NCBI GenBank assembly: GCA_030068145.1
Contig: JAPJBO010000005.1
Span: 186,001 to 250,000, forward strand
DNA length: 64,000 bases
Direction: 5' to 3'
Source of the DNA: Diplonema papillatum
Lineage: Eukaryota > Euglenozoa > Diplonemea > Diplonemida > Diplonemidae
Below the pieces are notes generated by a model. It was not told the origin of the DNA and did no database searches. It saw nothing but the letters and a program-made list of their open reading frames with translations. Each line of letters begins with the position of its first letter. The first letter of the stretch is position 1. This document shows, one piece after another, positions 1-12,469 of the stretch. A program made the translations under genes and the position numbers.

Positions 1-220
1 GGTACCACATGTGGATTTTGATTTATTGGTCCACATGCAGGGGAGTCTAGGCCCACCAGTGGTCAAGGCCGCACAGCCAGGTGTCGCCAAGTCCAGTAGC
101 GACGCTATTTTCTTTGCCGTCGCACATCAGGGGAAACGGTTTTTTCCCCCTCGAACCTTAAGCGCCCACACGTGGACCACACGTATTTTCTCTGATACCG
201 AAAGCGGAGCGTAAGCCCTG
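1..220 (-). mobile_element. Truncated copy of hAT-like miniature element
   Basis: This is the reverse-strand counterpart of the complete element at 4086-4391. The two share the dense CCACRTGTGG palindromes, the same interior and the same terminal inverted repeat, which ends here in GGAGCGTAAGCCCTG at 220. The other end lies outside the window, so no target duplication can be checked. Confidence 0.75.
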
Positions 221-487
221 CTGACGACCCCCCTTTTTCGGCAAAAGTGGCTCTTGGATCTGCGATACAGATGCTTCAAGAGCTCTCAATGTGTCGATCC
301 TTGAGATCGTCCTGACCTACCTTTTGCCGGCCCCAGCGGTCATAAAGCTTCACGCAGCCGAGCCCGAACACGCAGGGGTAAGGTTTTGGGACACTCTACT
401 CGCTGCAGCACCCGAGCTCTAGCTCGGTAGTTCAAACTCCTTCGTCAAACATCCGTTCGAAATGCGTTGAAAGGTCAAAGAAGAATT

Positions 488-642
488 TTGTTGTGCGTGC
501 CGGGTGGTCGTCTTCCCACTTGTATTTACCGTGTGTATATTCAGGTAAGGAATTCTGATCAACCACCAAAACACGCTGCCTACTTCTTTTAGCCTGCACA
601 ATTACATTGAAGGGCTACCCGCAAGATTGTTAGTACTCAAAA
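488..642 (-). repeat. Dispersed repeat family B, copy 1
   Basis: About 155 bp, matching 8177-8345 (opposite strand), 13627-13715 and 63068-63215. The repeat contains AGGTAAGGAATTC and, at the other end, a TTGTTAGTACT word. It lies just upstream of the FCP1-like exon, possibly in an unmapped 5' intron. Confidence 0.75.
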
Positions 643-684
643 GTTGGCCGTCCGCGCTGGCGTGCGACTCACTGTCTCTGTGGA

Positions 685-3039
685 ATGTTTATCGTGACAC
701 GTTGGATCTTTGGTCGAGAAACTAGCGAATGCCCGGCGAAGCCCCAATTTTCTGAAAATTTTCGAAACCCAGTCCAGGAAGGAAACAACCCATTTGCAGG
801 TCACCGGCCAGGGCCTGCCTACACCCAAGGCTCTCCGCCGCAGGATGTGCAGCCGCCGCAGCTGAACGCGTACAACGGCAGCACCGCTACCAACGCGTAC
901 GCTTCCGGCAACAGCTACCACGCGGCGCAGCCCGAGGCCAATGCAGCTCACCAGAGGCACAGCAACAACAACAACAACAACAACACCACCACTGCGGGTG
1001 CCTCCAGTAATGGCGGCGGGTCGCAAACGTACCAAGCCCCGCACGGCGGCCAGACCGGGAGCAACGGGAACGGGAGGAACCCCGGCCCCGCCCGAGAGAA
1101 GAACGGCAGGAGGCCGCCCCCTCGGGAAAACCCGATGGCCGCCTCGCGCGACGTGTTCGGCAGCAGCATCGAGCCGCGCGACGACAGCCGCCCCCCGCCG
1201 CAGCAGAACCAACAGCAGCAGCAGCAGCAGCGTCCGCCGCCGCCGCCGGCGCAGCCCGGCTACGCCCAGCACCAGCAAGGGTACCAAGCCCCGCAGCACG
1301 GGCCGGCCGCGAACCACCAGCCGCGCCCCGCGCAGGCGTCGCAGCCGTCTCCCCCGCCGCAGCCGCCGCAGCAGCCGCAGCAGCCGACGCCGCAGCTCCC
1401 GCAGCAGCAGCAGCAGCACGCGTACCAGCCGCGGTCGCCGCCCGAGCCGGCCGAGCCGCAGCAGGCGCACGCCGCGCAGCCTCCGCCGCAGCAGGCGCAG
1501 CAGCTGCTGCACCACGCGCACGGGCTGTTCCAGTACCCGGAAGCTGTGCCGCACCCGCAATTTCCGCCGCCGGGGCATCCGGCGTACAGCGCGCCGCCGC
1601 CGTACGGGTACCCCTACCCGCTGGCCCAGCCGGCGCTGCCGCTGCAGATGCCGGCGTACCCGAACGAGCCGGCGTACGCGCCCCAGCCGTCCGCCCCGCC
1701 GCCGCCGCCCTCCCATCACCACGAGGCGCAGCCGACGCCGCCACTCCAGCCCGCGCAGCCCCTGCAGCAGCAGCCGCAGCAGCCGCAGCACTACGCCGGC
1801 CCGTACCTGCAGCAGCAGCAGCAGCAGCAGCACCAGCAGCAGCAGCAGCAGCCGCAGCACCAGCAGCAGCAGCAGCCTGTTCCGCCGCAACCGCACCAAC
1901 CCCAGCCTCAGCCCCACCACACGCCGCCGACCCCGCCGAGCGCCTACAACAGCAGCAGCCACAACCCCCCCCCGCAGCAGCAGCACCCGCAGCCGAAGCA
2001 CCAGCCGCGGCAGAAGCAGGCGCAGCAACACCACCACCACCACCAGCACCAGAACTCGAAGCAGGGGAGCCCGTCGGCGCAAGGCGGCGTCCCGCCCGAC
2101 GCGGGCGCCGACGCCAAAAGCAACACCAGCGCGAGCGCCGCGGCGACGCCGGCCGCGTCTCCGACCGCGGCGGAGGTCATGCAGCAGAAGAACTGCGAGC
2201 TCTTCTTCGAAGAAGCCGCCGCCCGCCGCACGGTATGCTCGGCGGAGGACGACATCCGCGCCATGCTGCGCCGCCTGTCCACCGAGCTACGCCCAATTCC
2301 CCGCCCACCCACCCCGGAGCCACCTCCGCCGCCCGAGACGACAGACTGCGGCACCATGACGGACGAGGAAGAAGTCATCCTTCCAGAGCTCGTCGTGTCC
2401 CAACTGTCCGTCTCCCAACACGTTCCCGAGGTTCCCCCTCGTCCCGAACACCCTCCATACCTCAATCTCGTCGCGGAAGACAGAAAGCAGGATGTAGACT
2501 ACACAGTGTGCCTCGACATCGACGGCACCATGCTGACAACACTGTACGATGACGCAAAGGACGTCACCAGCGTTAACACCCGCTCTGGTCTGAGGGAGAT
2601 GCTGGAGCGTATGTTGGCTGCCGGGCCGAAGTTGGAGGTCGGTATAATCACCGCAGCGGAGCGGCTGTACGCGAAAGGAAGCCGGTCTTTGATGAACGAC
2701 CTGGTCTGCGGCTTCGACGAACACATCTTCGACTTCTGCATCTGCCACGATCCGGAAAACGGGTCGCACACGGCGGAGAAGAAGGACTTGAGGCTGGTCG
2801 GCCGGGACCTCGACAAGGTGCTCCTGATCGACAACGACGAGAGCGTCCTGCTCCAAAAAGAGAACTCGCTCCTCGTCCCAGACTTCGACTTCGACCCGCG
2901 AGCCCGGGACGCAGTTCTCATCCACGTGGCGGACCTCGTCCTCGACCTCTCCACCTCCAACATGACCACCCCAGCCTTCCTCAAGCACTGCTGCGACAAC
3001 GACAAATACATCATCAACCACGGCGGCTTCTACCGCATG
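685..3039 (+). CDS. FCP1/NIF-type phosphatase, exon 1 of 3
   Basis: Predicted HAD-superfamily phosphatase of the FCP1/SCP (NIF) class, which removes phosphate from serines such as those of the RNA polymerase II tail; the substrate here is unknown. The open frame starts at ATG 685. A strong splice acceptor (TTTGCAG, 793-799) means the true exon may begin at 800, so the start is uncertain. Nucleotides 800-2200 encode a low-complexity region rich in Q, P, A and H. The catalytic domain follows, from about 2490 to 3039: the nucleophile motif LDIDGT has its first Asp codon at 2515, and the late motif LLIDNDES begins at 2821. Translation continues into a donor (GTATGC at 3040) after residues GGFYRM. 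With the two later exons the protein is about 1081 residues. Family assignment is firm; the substrate is not. Confidence 0.8.
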
Positions 3040-4085
3040 GTATGCATCTGCGACTTGCGTGTCGCCATTCACCACACGTGTCACCCGGCCGAGAACGTGC
3101 TGGATCATCACATTGGCAAGTTGCGGCAAACCAGCCCTGCTCATGCAGGCCTGCCCATGATGGTCTTCGTGTGCACAGGTTGCTCCCGCTCCACGGCATC
3201 CTTGTTGAGGCTGTGTCACACTGTGGCGACTCACAGCCGCGTGACAGCGGCGCCTTCACTCAGTCACTGAGCCAGTAGTCCCGCTGCTGTTCCTTCGGCT
3301 GTTACCCACCGGTTGGGGGAGTGCATGCGGGAGTGCAGACGTGCGGGAGTGATTTTACGCAAAAAAGTAAACGAATTCGCCTGTATTTAGCACCAAATTG
3401 CAAATTGCGAAAGTGCCGCTCCTGCATGTGCGGGTGTGCGCGATGTGAATGAATGGTGCGGCACTCCGGAATTGCGGGTGTGAACAGTGTTTTTCCTGTG
3501 TGGCTAAAAACCCATTTTTTTCGCCTAAAAAACTTTTTTCCACGAAAATGGGGTTGGCTAAAAAACTTTTTTCTCGCCACAGGGATTTCATCTACACACA
3601 GTTCTACAGCAAGCTCACAAACCCAAACCCAGTTCCACAGAAGCCACAACCTGCCGATCCCCCTAACACCATGCAAAAAGATTGGTCGAGAGAAAAGAAA
3701 TTGACCTCTTTTTGTGAAACCGTAAAAAATTTTAGCCAACCAGGTTCATTTTGTTGGCTAAGCGGAAAACCACGGGTGTGAATGCAAAAAAATAAGAAAA
3801 AAGAACCGACCGCACAAAGGACTCCCCCATCCAGTGGAGGAGTCTGCCGTGTAGCTAGCTACGTGTTAGGCGCGGGGGTGTCTCACCGTCAGGTTCTAAA
3901 ATCCCTGGCTTGCGACGGATGAAGACTGGCGATGACCGCTCTACGTTGAATTGTAGCACCCGCCGTTTGAGATGACTGTCTCGCCAGATCCGTCGGCTAC
4001 GGGAGAGTGAGATTACTGACCTGGCTTTTGCAGCAAACCGAAAGAGATCATGGACACAGGAATAAAATCAAAAGTCGCTGGGCAC

Positions 4086-4391
4086 CAGGGCTTACGCTCC
4101 GTTTTCGGTCTCAGAGAAAATACGTGTGGTCCACATGTGGGCGCTTAAGGTTCGAGGGGAAAAAAACCTTTCCCCTCACGTGCGACGGCAAAAAAAAAAT
4201 AGCGTCGCTAGGTAGCTACTGGACTTGACGACACCTGGCTGTGCGGCCTTGACCACTAGTCCCCTGCATGTGGACCAATAAATCAGAATCCACATGTGGT
4301 ACCTGTGGATCCACACGTGGGGGAACAAAATCCAAAAAGAAGAATTAACGTGTGGAAATCCACACGTTCCACACGTGGAGCGTAAGCCCTG
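4086..4391 (+). mobile_element. Complete 306-bp hAT-like miniature element
   Basis: The ends are perfect inverted repeats, CAGGGCTTACGCTCC and GGAGCGTAAGCCCTG. The 8-bp sequence CTGGGCAC is duplicated directly outside both ends (4078-4085 and 4392-4399). CAGGG-type termini with 8-bp duplications are the hallmark of the hAT superfamily. No transposase frame is present, so it must be mobilised in trans. The interior is packed with CCACRTGTGG and CCACACGTGG palindromes. Confidence 0.9.
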
Positions 4392-6554
4392 CTGGGCACA
4401 CATTTTATAAAGCGCCATTATGTCCAGCCCCCGCCCTACACAGTGTGGTGTACGGTGTATGGTATGCTACTGGCAGCCACCACCATCCATTAGCACTACG
4501 TAGTATCCTCTCACGGGCTGCGCCGACCACGTGGCGTGCATCAATCTGGACCTCACAAAACAAAAAACCACAGAAGCGTTACTGCGGTAACTGCAGTGCG
4601 ACCGAGGATCCCGCTCACCCGTTCTTTGTTGATGAGCAGTTCGGTATGCAGGCTTGTTCTTCTAGTAGAACCGACACTTTCCTTCATCACAGCGCCGTTT
4701 GTCAGCGCAAGACCCGAATTCCGGAAATGTTCTTGGCCACACGTAGTGTGCGAGGAAACTGAACTGGCGGTCAGAACAAAGAAGAAGAAGAAAAAGAAAA
4801 AGAAAAAGGCCGCTCCGGGTCCAGGAACGTGACAGTCAACCACAGCATGCAAAGCTTGAGTCGGAGGCAGCACAGTGCCACAACCCCGTCCGCTCTGCCC
4901 TGTGGCTGACCGTCTCGACGAGCTTGTGTTCAGCGCGAGCGCCAAGCCCCAAGGTGCGCCACGCCTTGATGCTTTAGTTTGGGAAATCGGTAGCCACTTG
5001 ACCCGTAGGCCCGTGGCTCTGCAGTACCGCCGAACACGTAAGCTTGGCTCCCGTGTAGCAGGCTTTCCCTGGTACCGACTGGCGGTCAGAAAATATAATA
5101 TGGCAGGCCACGGCCTGACCACCCCCCCTGGCTGGGCTGGCTGAGGTCGGCCATCAGAGCAGGCCCTGCTAGTGGTACACAGGGTGTTCCAGTTTGCTGT
5201 CAACCTAGCATAGGTTTCATACGACAAGTACTCTAATTACTCACTACCTACCCCCCCCCCGTGAACATGTCACCCCCTTTTGTGCAAAAATCCGCTGGGG
5301 GGTGACATACTCAAGGGGGGTGACATACTTAGGGGTTTGCAGAGGTCATCTGAGCCTCGGCTGGGGGGAAATGTCCTCAGCAGCCCTTCTAGGACACGAC
5401 CGACCAGAGACAGAACGCTGGCATGGCAAAGTATCAGATGCTGGAAGACCCGCCCCTCTGCCCTGTTCACTCGCCGTTGCTAGGAGCATCGCTGTTGCTT
5501 TCTTTTTCTGCGCTGAGGGATATGCTTAAGTTCAGCGCGTAGATCTTCAACAGCTGAGGTCGGTGAGTGTTTCAGACTTCCAACCCCATTTCCTCACGAC
5601 CCCCTGCCGGCAGGGAGACCCTGCCGACGCGCTGGACCTCAACGCAACAAGCAGCAACAGCTCGAACGACTGGGCATAACGCGCCGCAGGCCGAACCAAT
5701 GTACCACGTTGACAATCGACGCGTACAAAGCAGACGAGTGATGATTGAACCGTTGCGCAAGCAGTGGCATGAATGACGTAAGTGATATGTGATTGTCATC
5801 ATACGTGATCCACTGCTCTCCTGCAGACAAAATGGCCGCTGTGTCTAGGCCGCTGCTTCCGGCTCAGCATTCGCTCAAACTTCTGCATTGCACGCCCCTC
5901 AGGTTGCAAGTGCAAAACACTTGAAACAATTTTACAAACTTCCTTCTCCTGTCCTGGACTGTGCACTTTAGCAAATCGTGTCGGCAGAATGATAACATTG
6001 CGAGGTCCGGATGTGTTTCGAAGTAGGCCGTTCCATCCACCGGGAACAAGCCGAACAATCCACTCCCTTGAAGCTCCGATGCATCCTGCTGGGCGTCCCC
6101 TTGAAATTTCTCAGGCATACACACCTGCGGAGTTGGACAACGTGGCAGACAGTGTTCCTGTTTCGACGTCTTGCTGAAGAATATTCGTGAGGTCGTTGCA
6201 AGCGTCATTCGCAGACCGACGCAATGCGGTTGACCATGTTGTACATTGAAGGAACTAGCTGTTGCCAAAGTTTTGAATCCCGCGAAACCTCCTATTTACA
6301 ACGTTGTTGGCTGCTTCAAGACCACGTGTCACTTTGGCGGTCGCGCAAACAACCAAAGAGCCGAGGATGACCGCTCCGATTGTGGCTCACTGGTGCGGAA
6401 AGCGGCGGTGAAAGCGGAAAACTCACGTGTGTGTGTGCGACGGACCTGTTTTGTATCTTTACACGGCAGGTTCCAACGCTGCCAACTTTCTTTTTTGTAC
6501 TGACATGTCCAGCGTGGTATGTTGTTCCAAAAAAATAAACCGTTCAAAAAAAAT

Positions 6555-6845
6555 TTTTTTTCCGCTGCGCGGGGCCACCCCCACTGGGACAACAGGGCAA
6601 AACCTTGAGTATGTCACCCCCCCCCTCTCAGGCCTTGGGGGGTGACATACTCAAGGGGTTTTTGGGGGGTGACATGTTCACGGGGGGGGGTAGGTATAAA
6701 AAAAATTCCGCTGCACGGGGCCACTCCCCCCGACTGGGACAACAGGGCAAAACCTGTCACCCCCCCCCTCTCAGGCCTTGGGGGGTGACATACTCAAGGG
6801 GTTTTTGGGGGGTGACATGTTCACGGGGGGGGGGTAGGTACCTAA
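6555..6845 (+). repeat. G-rich tandem duplication (two ~145-bp units)
   Basis: Units at about 6555-6700 and 6708-6845 share GGGGCCAC, GGGACAACAGGGCAAAACC and G-runs around GGTGACATACTCAAGGGG and GGTGACATGTTCACGGGG. A related single block lies at 5240-5340. The many runs of 6-9 G could form G-quadruplexes. Confidence 0.8.
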
Positions 6846-7175
6846 TAATTTGGGTTCTCGAAGGAACCCCTGGGCCATTTTGACAACGGATCCAAATAGC
6901 TCTTCTAGCGCATCAAATAGGTGTCACGGCAAGTTTTGGCAGCCGCTGCTTAACGATTCCATGCTTAACAAAATTTGACGTGGGCGGCTTTAGATCTACA
7001 TCTGAATGACACCTCAACCACAATCGGTTGTCGACAACGAACAAGTAAAAGATATAAACAAAACTACGCACTTCTTTCCATCGAGTGCTCCTTGTTCGTC
7101 ATTTCGCAGGGGCGATCTATACATCCCCCCCATATCGCAGGAAGCTGGGAACTGCTTTGCTACCGCTGCTACCAG

Positions 7176-7944
7176 GACAAGGTGCACGAAGAGGCTGCGG
7201 CGCTGGCGAGGGAGCGGGAGTTGGAGGCTGAGAAGCTGGCGGCCGACAAGAAGAAGCAATCGGCGGGCTCGGGCAAGAAGAAGGAGTCGCTCCCGGACGG
7301 GTCGAGGGCCCCCGGCGACGAAGCCGGCGGGAAGAAGGCGAAGGTGAAGAAGGCGCCGGCGGCCGACGCGCCCCAGCAGCAGCAGCAGCCGCCGAAGCAC
7401 GCGCCGAGCGACGAAGCGAGCAAGCAGCAGGCGGCCCTCCCGCAGACGAAGCCGGCCGAGGGCGCCGCCGCCGGCGGCAAGCCCGTGGGGCCTGGCGCGG
7501 CCGTGAAGCAGGATCCGGTCGAACCGCCGGCGAAACAGCGCGCCGCGTGCAACGGCGCGAAGGCGGAGCCCGCGGGCACCGCCGCCCCCCCGGCCGCGAA
7601 CGGCGGCGACAAACCCGCCGACAAGCCGGCGGCGGCGGCCGCCGCCGCAGCGGGCAAGAAGGCGAAGCAGCAGCAGCCGCCGCCGCAAGCGCAGCAGCCG
7701 CAGGCGCCGCCCGCCGCGAAAGAAGCGCCGAAGCCGAACGGCAAGGCGCAAGCGCCGCCGGCCGCGGCGAAGCCGGCCACGAAGCCCGCGGCGGCGCCGC
7801 CCGCCAAGCAGCCGGAGCCGGCGGCGGCGCCCAAGGCGGGCCCTGCAAAACCCACGCCGCCGCAGCCGCCGCTCCCGCAGCCGCAGGAAAACGCTTCGCC
7901 CGCCCGCAAGGCCGCGGAGGCTGACAAGAAGCCTCAGAAGCCGG
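7176..7944 (+). CDS. FCP1/NIF-type phosphatase, exon 2 of 3
   Basis: The frame opens directly after acceptor CTACCAG (phase 0), starting DKVHEEAAALAREREL. There is no methionine in the frame, so it cannot be an independent gene start and must join an upstream exon; the FCP1-like exon ends in phase 0 and fits. It encodes a charged helix, then a long K/A/P/Q-rich disordered segment. The exon ends in phase 1 at donor GTGTGT (7945). Assignment to this gene is inference from phase and position. Confidence 0.6.
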
Positions 7945-7966
7945 GTGTGTTGGCTTTTTTTTTGTA

Positions 7967-8165
7967 TAAGCACCTGCTTTGTAGGAAATACTTGAGGAGG
8001 CTGCCAGCTGCAAAGATCAAAGGAGGTAAATGTGCTGTAGCCCACACGATACACAGGTGAATCTGGGTTTAGTGGCGGGCGTAAGCGTTCAACAAAAAAG
8101 ACCCATTTTGTAGTTGTATTGTTTCTCCCCCTCTAGCCTCCTTCGAAGTAAGCACAAGGCAGCCC
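7967..8165 (+). repeat. Dispersed repeat family C, copy 1 (intronic)
   Basis: Shared words include GGTGAATCTGGGTTTAGTGG, GCGTAAGCGTTCAACAA and CAAGGCAGCCC. Related copies: 29893-29960, 31853-31985, 34757-34910, 41012-41125, and reversed at 50338-50445 and 63935-64000. Here it lies inside intron 2 of the FCP1-like gene. Confidence 0.8.
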
Positions 8166-8176
8166 CTCGAGTATTT

Positions 8177-8345
8177 TAGTACTAACAATCTTGCGGGTTG
8201 CCCTTTCAATGGATTTGTGCAGGCTAAAAAGACGTAGGCAAGCGTGTTTTGGTGGTTGATCAGAATTCCTTACCTGAATATACACAGGGTAGATACAAGT
8301 GGGAAACCGATCACCCGGCACGCACAAACAAAACGAAGCGCCTGT
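8177..8345 (+). repeat. Dispersed repeat family B, copy 2 (intronic)
   Basis: A full-length copy from TTTAGTACTAACAATCTTGC to CGAAGCGCCTGTCTTTTT. The last segment (CGGCACGYACAAACAAA and T-run) is shared with family A, suggesting the two families have a common 3' end, as expected of SINE-like elements. Confidence 0.8.
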
Positions 8346-8770
8346 CTTTTTGTTTGCTTTTGGTTCGCGATGCGGATTCGCGTTGCTGCAAGGACCACTA
8401 GCCCAGCAGCTCTGGCTCTGGATCCAACTACGAGCTTTTTACCAGCAGCAGCGTTACTATACGCTATGGGTGCTGGAATTACGCGGTGCTGGCAGCAGAC
8501 TCGTCCACCAATTGTGTTCATTGACAGGTTTAGAGATCACGCACTGAGTATGTGTCCAGGCCATTTCTCTTCGCTGCCTCAGCAGCTTTGCTCTTGGGCA
8601 ATTTGCGTACCGGCTGCCATCCGCAGTATGGCTGTCGTGAGCAAGTACGAAACGTTCGGTGTTGGGACCACATATCACCATAAAACTAGTACCTTGGATG
8701 GGTGGATGAAGGACATTCCACCACCCTATCATAGTTTAACGGCAACCGAAAGCCCTCTCCCAAAAAACAG

Positions 8771-8892
8771 AATCCAACGGCGTGAAGGCTGCATTGAACG
8801 AGAGCGAATGGCCAGCATTGGGCAAAGCGCTGAAGACGGCCCCCGAGTCCAAGGATGCCAAGGACAAGAAAAAGAGCAAAGGAAAGAAGTAA
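8771..8892 (+). CDS. FCP1/NIF-type phosphatase, exon 3 of 3
   Basis: After acceptor AAAAAACAG the frame completes the split Glu codon and reads ESNGVKAALNESEWPALGKA, followed by a lysine-rich tail (KDKKKSKGKK) and TAA. Phase 1 agrees exactly with exon 2. The short EWPALGK motif, isolated in a disordered tail, looks like a docking peptide, but its partner is unknown. Intron 7945-8770 carries repeat families C and B. Confidence 0.65.
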
Positions 8893-11814
8893 TCGCAGTG
8901 CAAGCGAAACGGGAAGGGGAGGCGGGTTGCCACTGACCCGATCAACGACCCCTTCATCGCAAAAAAAGAAGTGCCGGCCGGAGTGTGGCACACTACTGCG
9001 TGCGATGAGCAAACCAGAGCACGAATACGCGTCGTGCGAACACGAAGCCCGGATCGTTAGGCCATGCTTGCACACCGAGGATCGGTACTGAAGATCGTGT
9101 ATCGAGCAAGCTTTTTACCCTTATGCTCTACGCGAGATTCTGTTCCCGCTGAGCTTGCCTTAGGACACCTGCGTTAATGTGTACCAGATGTGCCGCCCCA
9201 GCCAAACTCCCCATCTGACTGGTGTCTCCAAACGAGGATTCTGGTTGCTGACTGCGTCGTCGATGTACCCAAGATAAGCAGCGGTGCGGGCCGGGCAGGC
9301 AGCGTGTAGGATTTCACCCGGCGCTACCGGGCTCGAAAGCTTCCTTTCGGGCCTTTTTTACCGCGTAGAATTTGCCGCGATGCGAAGAGCCCGCTGTCAT
9401 TCCATGCATGGCTTCTTCCGCGAATGAAGATCGAGCCAAGCCCAGGTTAACTGCATGGAGCATACCTTTCGTTCTTCAGCTTTCAGTAAGCGAGTGCCTA
9501 GTAGCCTTTCGCCGTCGACGATTATTTCGCATCCGACGGTACGAGCCTGCAAAACTGGATCGCAGGCTGGAATTCCGTTCAAAGTGGACGCGCCAAAAAA
9601 CCCACGACGCAGCCGAGCAGACGAAGCGTTCGGGCAGAATATTAGCCAACACGAGAGCTCGTCATCGCAAGGCAGCCCCTCCTGTCATTGTGCGCAATAT
9701 GATACTGTCCAGCTTCGCACCGGTTTCCCTCGCTTCGATGACTATCGTGGGCACCTCTCAGAACCGCTGGAATTGCTTGCGAATGAGGACATCCAAGCGT
9801 CCCCAGTCTGGCCGTTGGATAGTGTTTGAGAGTATTCGTAGCAAAAATAATGATGATCATAAAGAGTGAGAGGGGGCGCAGCGCCTGATCGTTGTCACGT
9901 CGAGCTAGATACATTACGCAGGTGAAAACACCACTCTTCGCGGTAACGAGCTTCTCATTTTCTCGCATTTCGTGTTTGGTTAAAATCAAAAAAGCGATTC
10001 CAAGTCATCAGTGTAAAGAAGACCGATCGAGTACTGAATTCATCCGACAAGAAAAACTACACCTAAAATAACGCAACCCCCCAGTATCGCCAGCGGCAAG
10101 GATGTCGTTGCACGATACAACATGTTGAACAGCAGTACCCACCGTGGGGACCTTGTGTATGAGCCCTGACGAGCGAGGACCGAACAGTCGGAGTCCACGC
10201 TATGCAAGCCTTATGCTCAAAGAGGACGCGAACTGGGTTAAGTTCGCGAGACAGGTTGGCGGTGAGAGAGAAAACACACCAGAACACGTAGGGGGGGGGG
10301 AGGGGGGGGGGGTGTGGCCTCCGCCATCTGGTGGGCCAGGGTCATCAGAAACCCAAAGCTAAACCGACCACCCAGGTGGCCCCAAAACGCACCGAAACTC
10401 CAGAAGAAAGTGGGTCGGGTGCTAGTTTAGCTTGAAGAATCCTGCCGCAAAACGCGAAAACGAGGAAGAATCACCGCAGTGCAATTCCTTAAGACAATCC
10501 TTCAGGAAACCGACACCGAGCGTTGAGCACTACAGCATCTTCGAAGAAGACGTGACGCTAGCATCAACCATGCGTGAGAGGCAGTGTTCTTAAAACTAAG
10601 TTTCCCCCCCCCCCGGGGAGAAGGATCTTCTCGAGCATTACGCTTGCGTTTCGCGTCCGAAATAACATTTTCCACCTGTTTTGCCTTCGGGGCTACAGCG
10701 TTTTTTCTCCGAACTTCGCGAACGAGTGCGTGTTCCGGTGCACATGCAATCCTTCCACGGCTGCGCACTTCTCCTCATCGCAAGCAAAAAAGAAAATTCC
10801 CCGAAACGCTCCAAAAAGCAACGAAAGCGGGCCGGCGCGTCTTCTGTAGGCTGTTTGAACCCGTTGCTGTTTGCTGCCCCGTCACCCCCTGTGGCTAGAC
10901 GAGCTAGACTTCGTGGGCCGTCGACGGTTGCTTCGCAAATATCTCAGCCTGGAATTGCTCCACCGGAGTGGCTGTGATATCTTTCCAGGGTTGCCCAGTA
11001 TGCCAAGTGCAGAAGGCCCGTTTTAATTAGTGAAGTTTTTGGCTAATTTTGGGGTGAATGGTCGAAAATGCTGGGATTATCCTGCGTGGTTAATAAAGTT
11101 ATTTCTTCACAGAAAGAAATAGTATTCTCAAAACAGGCCGGTGAAAAAAGGTTTTGTAACCACGGGAGTTTCTGGTGAAAACTGTTTTGTGCTTGCAAGG
11201 TCAGAGGCATGGAGGCTAGAGAACCCGCAAGACCCACTTGTGGGGTCCACAACAAGGTGGTGAAGCAGCAACACGCCCACGAAGGTCGCAGGCCATGCTA
11301 CAGACTTTTTAACCATGATTTCCCCATATTTCGGGGACTAGAATAACCCCTGGTCAAATGTTAAACCCCCCCCCCCCCCCTTCAGTGGGCTTTTAAGCAG
11401 GCTTCACTTATAAACCCATTTACGGTATCCACCTCGGCAGCTGGCAGGGAAGCCTCCGGCGTTCAGACAAAACTCGGATCTAAAAGACCGCAGCTGGGCT
11501 TGCAGTTGCCGAAGTCCGCCAGGGTGCAACAACAGCGCGAGCGTCGAGTCGTCGCTTCTCGACGTCGAACCGGCTGCCCACTCACGCTGTGCCGGCGGTT
11601 GTCCAGCGCGTCGCTGCGGAGAGAGCCCGTTTCTTTTCTCCTCCCTCTTCTCTCCGAACTCGGATGCTAGCTCTCGGTTCCTGTCTCATTCTTTTTTTCT
11701 TCGTCTTGTTTTACTCTGCTTTGTTCCCACCCCGGGCTTCTCCCTTCTAAATGATTGCGCACAGGGACCCGCCCCGAGACGGTCTTGCTTATGCCCTCGT
11801 AGCATGGGTGGTCC

Positions 11815-12300
11815 TGGCTGTGACAAGCTACGAACAGCCCGACAAACCAGACTCACACTGCTGTCCTGTCTGCAGACACTCTGGCTCCGCGCTGAGTAGG
11901 CTAAAAGCCTCTGGCCGACAGAACAATGTAGGTAAGGGAAGTCGGCAAACTGGATCCGGAACTTCGGGAAAAGGATTGGCTCTGACACATGCGGGATTGT
12001 CAGTGCGGGTCAGGTCTGGGCTCAGATTGAAGGTGCTGTGAGTGGCGCTCTCGGGTGCTACCCGCGGCTCCTGATTTCTTCCAGGTCTTCTTGCATGTTG
12101 TGCCCGCAATGAAGTGTCAGCTTGGAACTGTTACGAACAAGAGGAATCCAACTGGTTAATTAAACCACAGCATTTCGCTTCATCACAGCGGTGGCGAGTG
12201 GAACGTGACTTCTGCCCTGATGTGCCCGTGGCTTGAAGAGTACCGACACGGTGCAGATAGGAAACGGTGCGCTGTTGAGCACATACACGGTGGAGCCCAG
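11815..12300 (+). repeat. Dispersed repeat family D, copy 1 (interrupted)
   Basis: Segments 11815-11900 (GCTACGAACAGCC, GACAAACCAGACTCA) and 12180-12300 (GTGCCCGTGGCTTGAAG, TGTTGAGCACATA) match one continuous block at 63648-63785 and 35085-35230. The copy here is interrupted by about 280 bp of other sequence. Confidence 0.65.
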
Positions 12301-12469
12301 CCTCAGAAGTTGGAGTAAAACCTGGAGTTGAAAAAACGGGTAGCTCACCCGCTTTTCGGGTGCGACTCGAGTACACCACTCCAGTTTCTGAGGCTGGACC
12401 TAACCGTGTACCATTCCTATAGCACGTCCTTGGAACCCCTCCCCCCCTAGGCATACAGTGCATCTATCG

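Larger units (their letters stand above)
3040..7175 (+). other. Intron 1 of the FCP1-like gene, repeat-filled
   Basis: This 4.1 kb GT-AG interval (GTATGC ... CTACCAG) has no convincing coding frame. It holds CGGGAGTG-type short repeats near 3315-3480, the hAT-like miniature element 4086-4391, an A/G-rich run at 4774-4808, and G/C-rich duplicated blocks at 5240-5340 and 6555-6845. Intron status rests on phase agreement between the flanking exons. Confidence 0.55.

Noticed and set aside
637..2082. Long minus-strand and alternate-frame ORFs over the polyQ/P exon
   Set aside because: They are products of GC-rich CAG/CCG repeats read in other frames (poly-L/R, poly-A, poly-S); only the plus frame leads into the phosphatase domain.
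5864..6268. Minus-strand 134-codon ORF in the FCP1-like intron
   Set aside because: No motif, mixed codon usage unlike the GC-rich genes, and overlapping ORFs of similar size in other frames.
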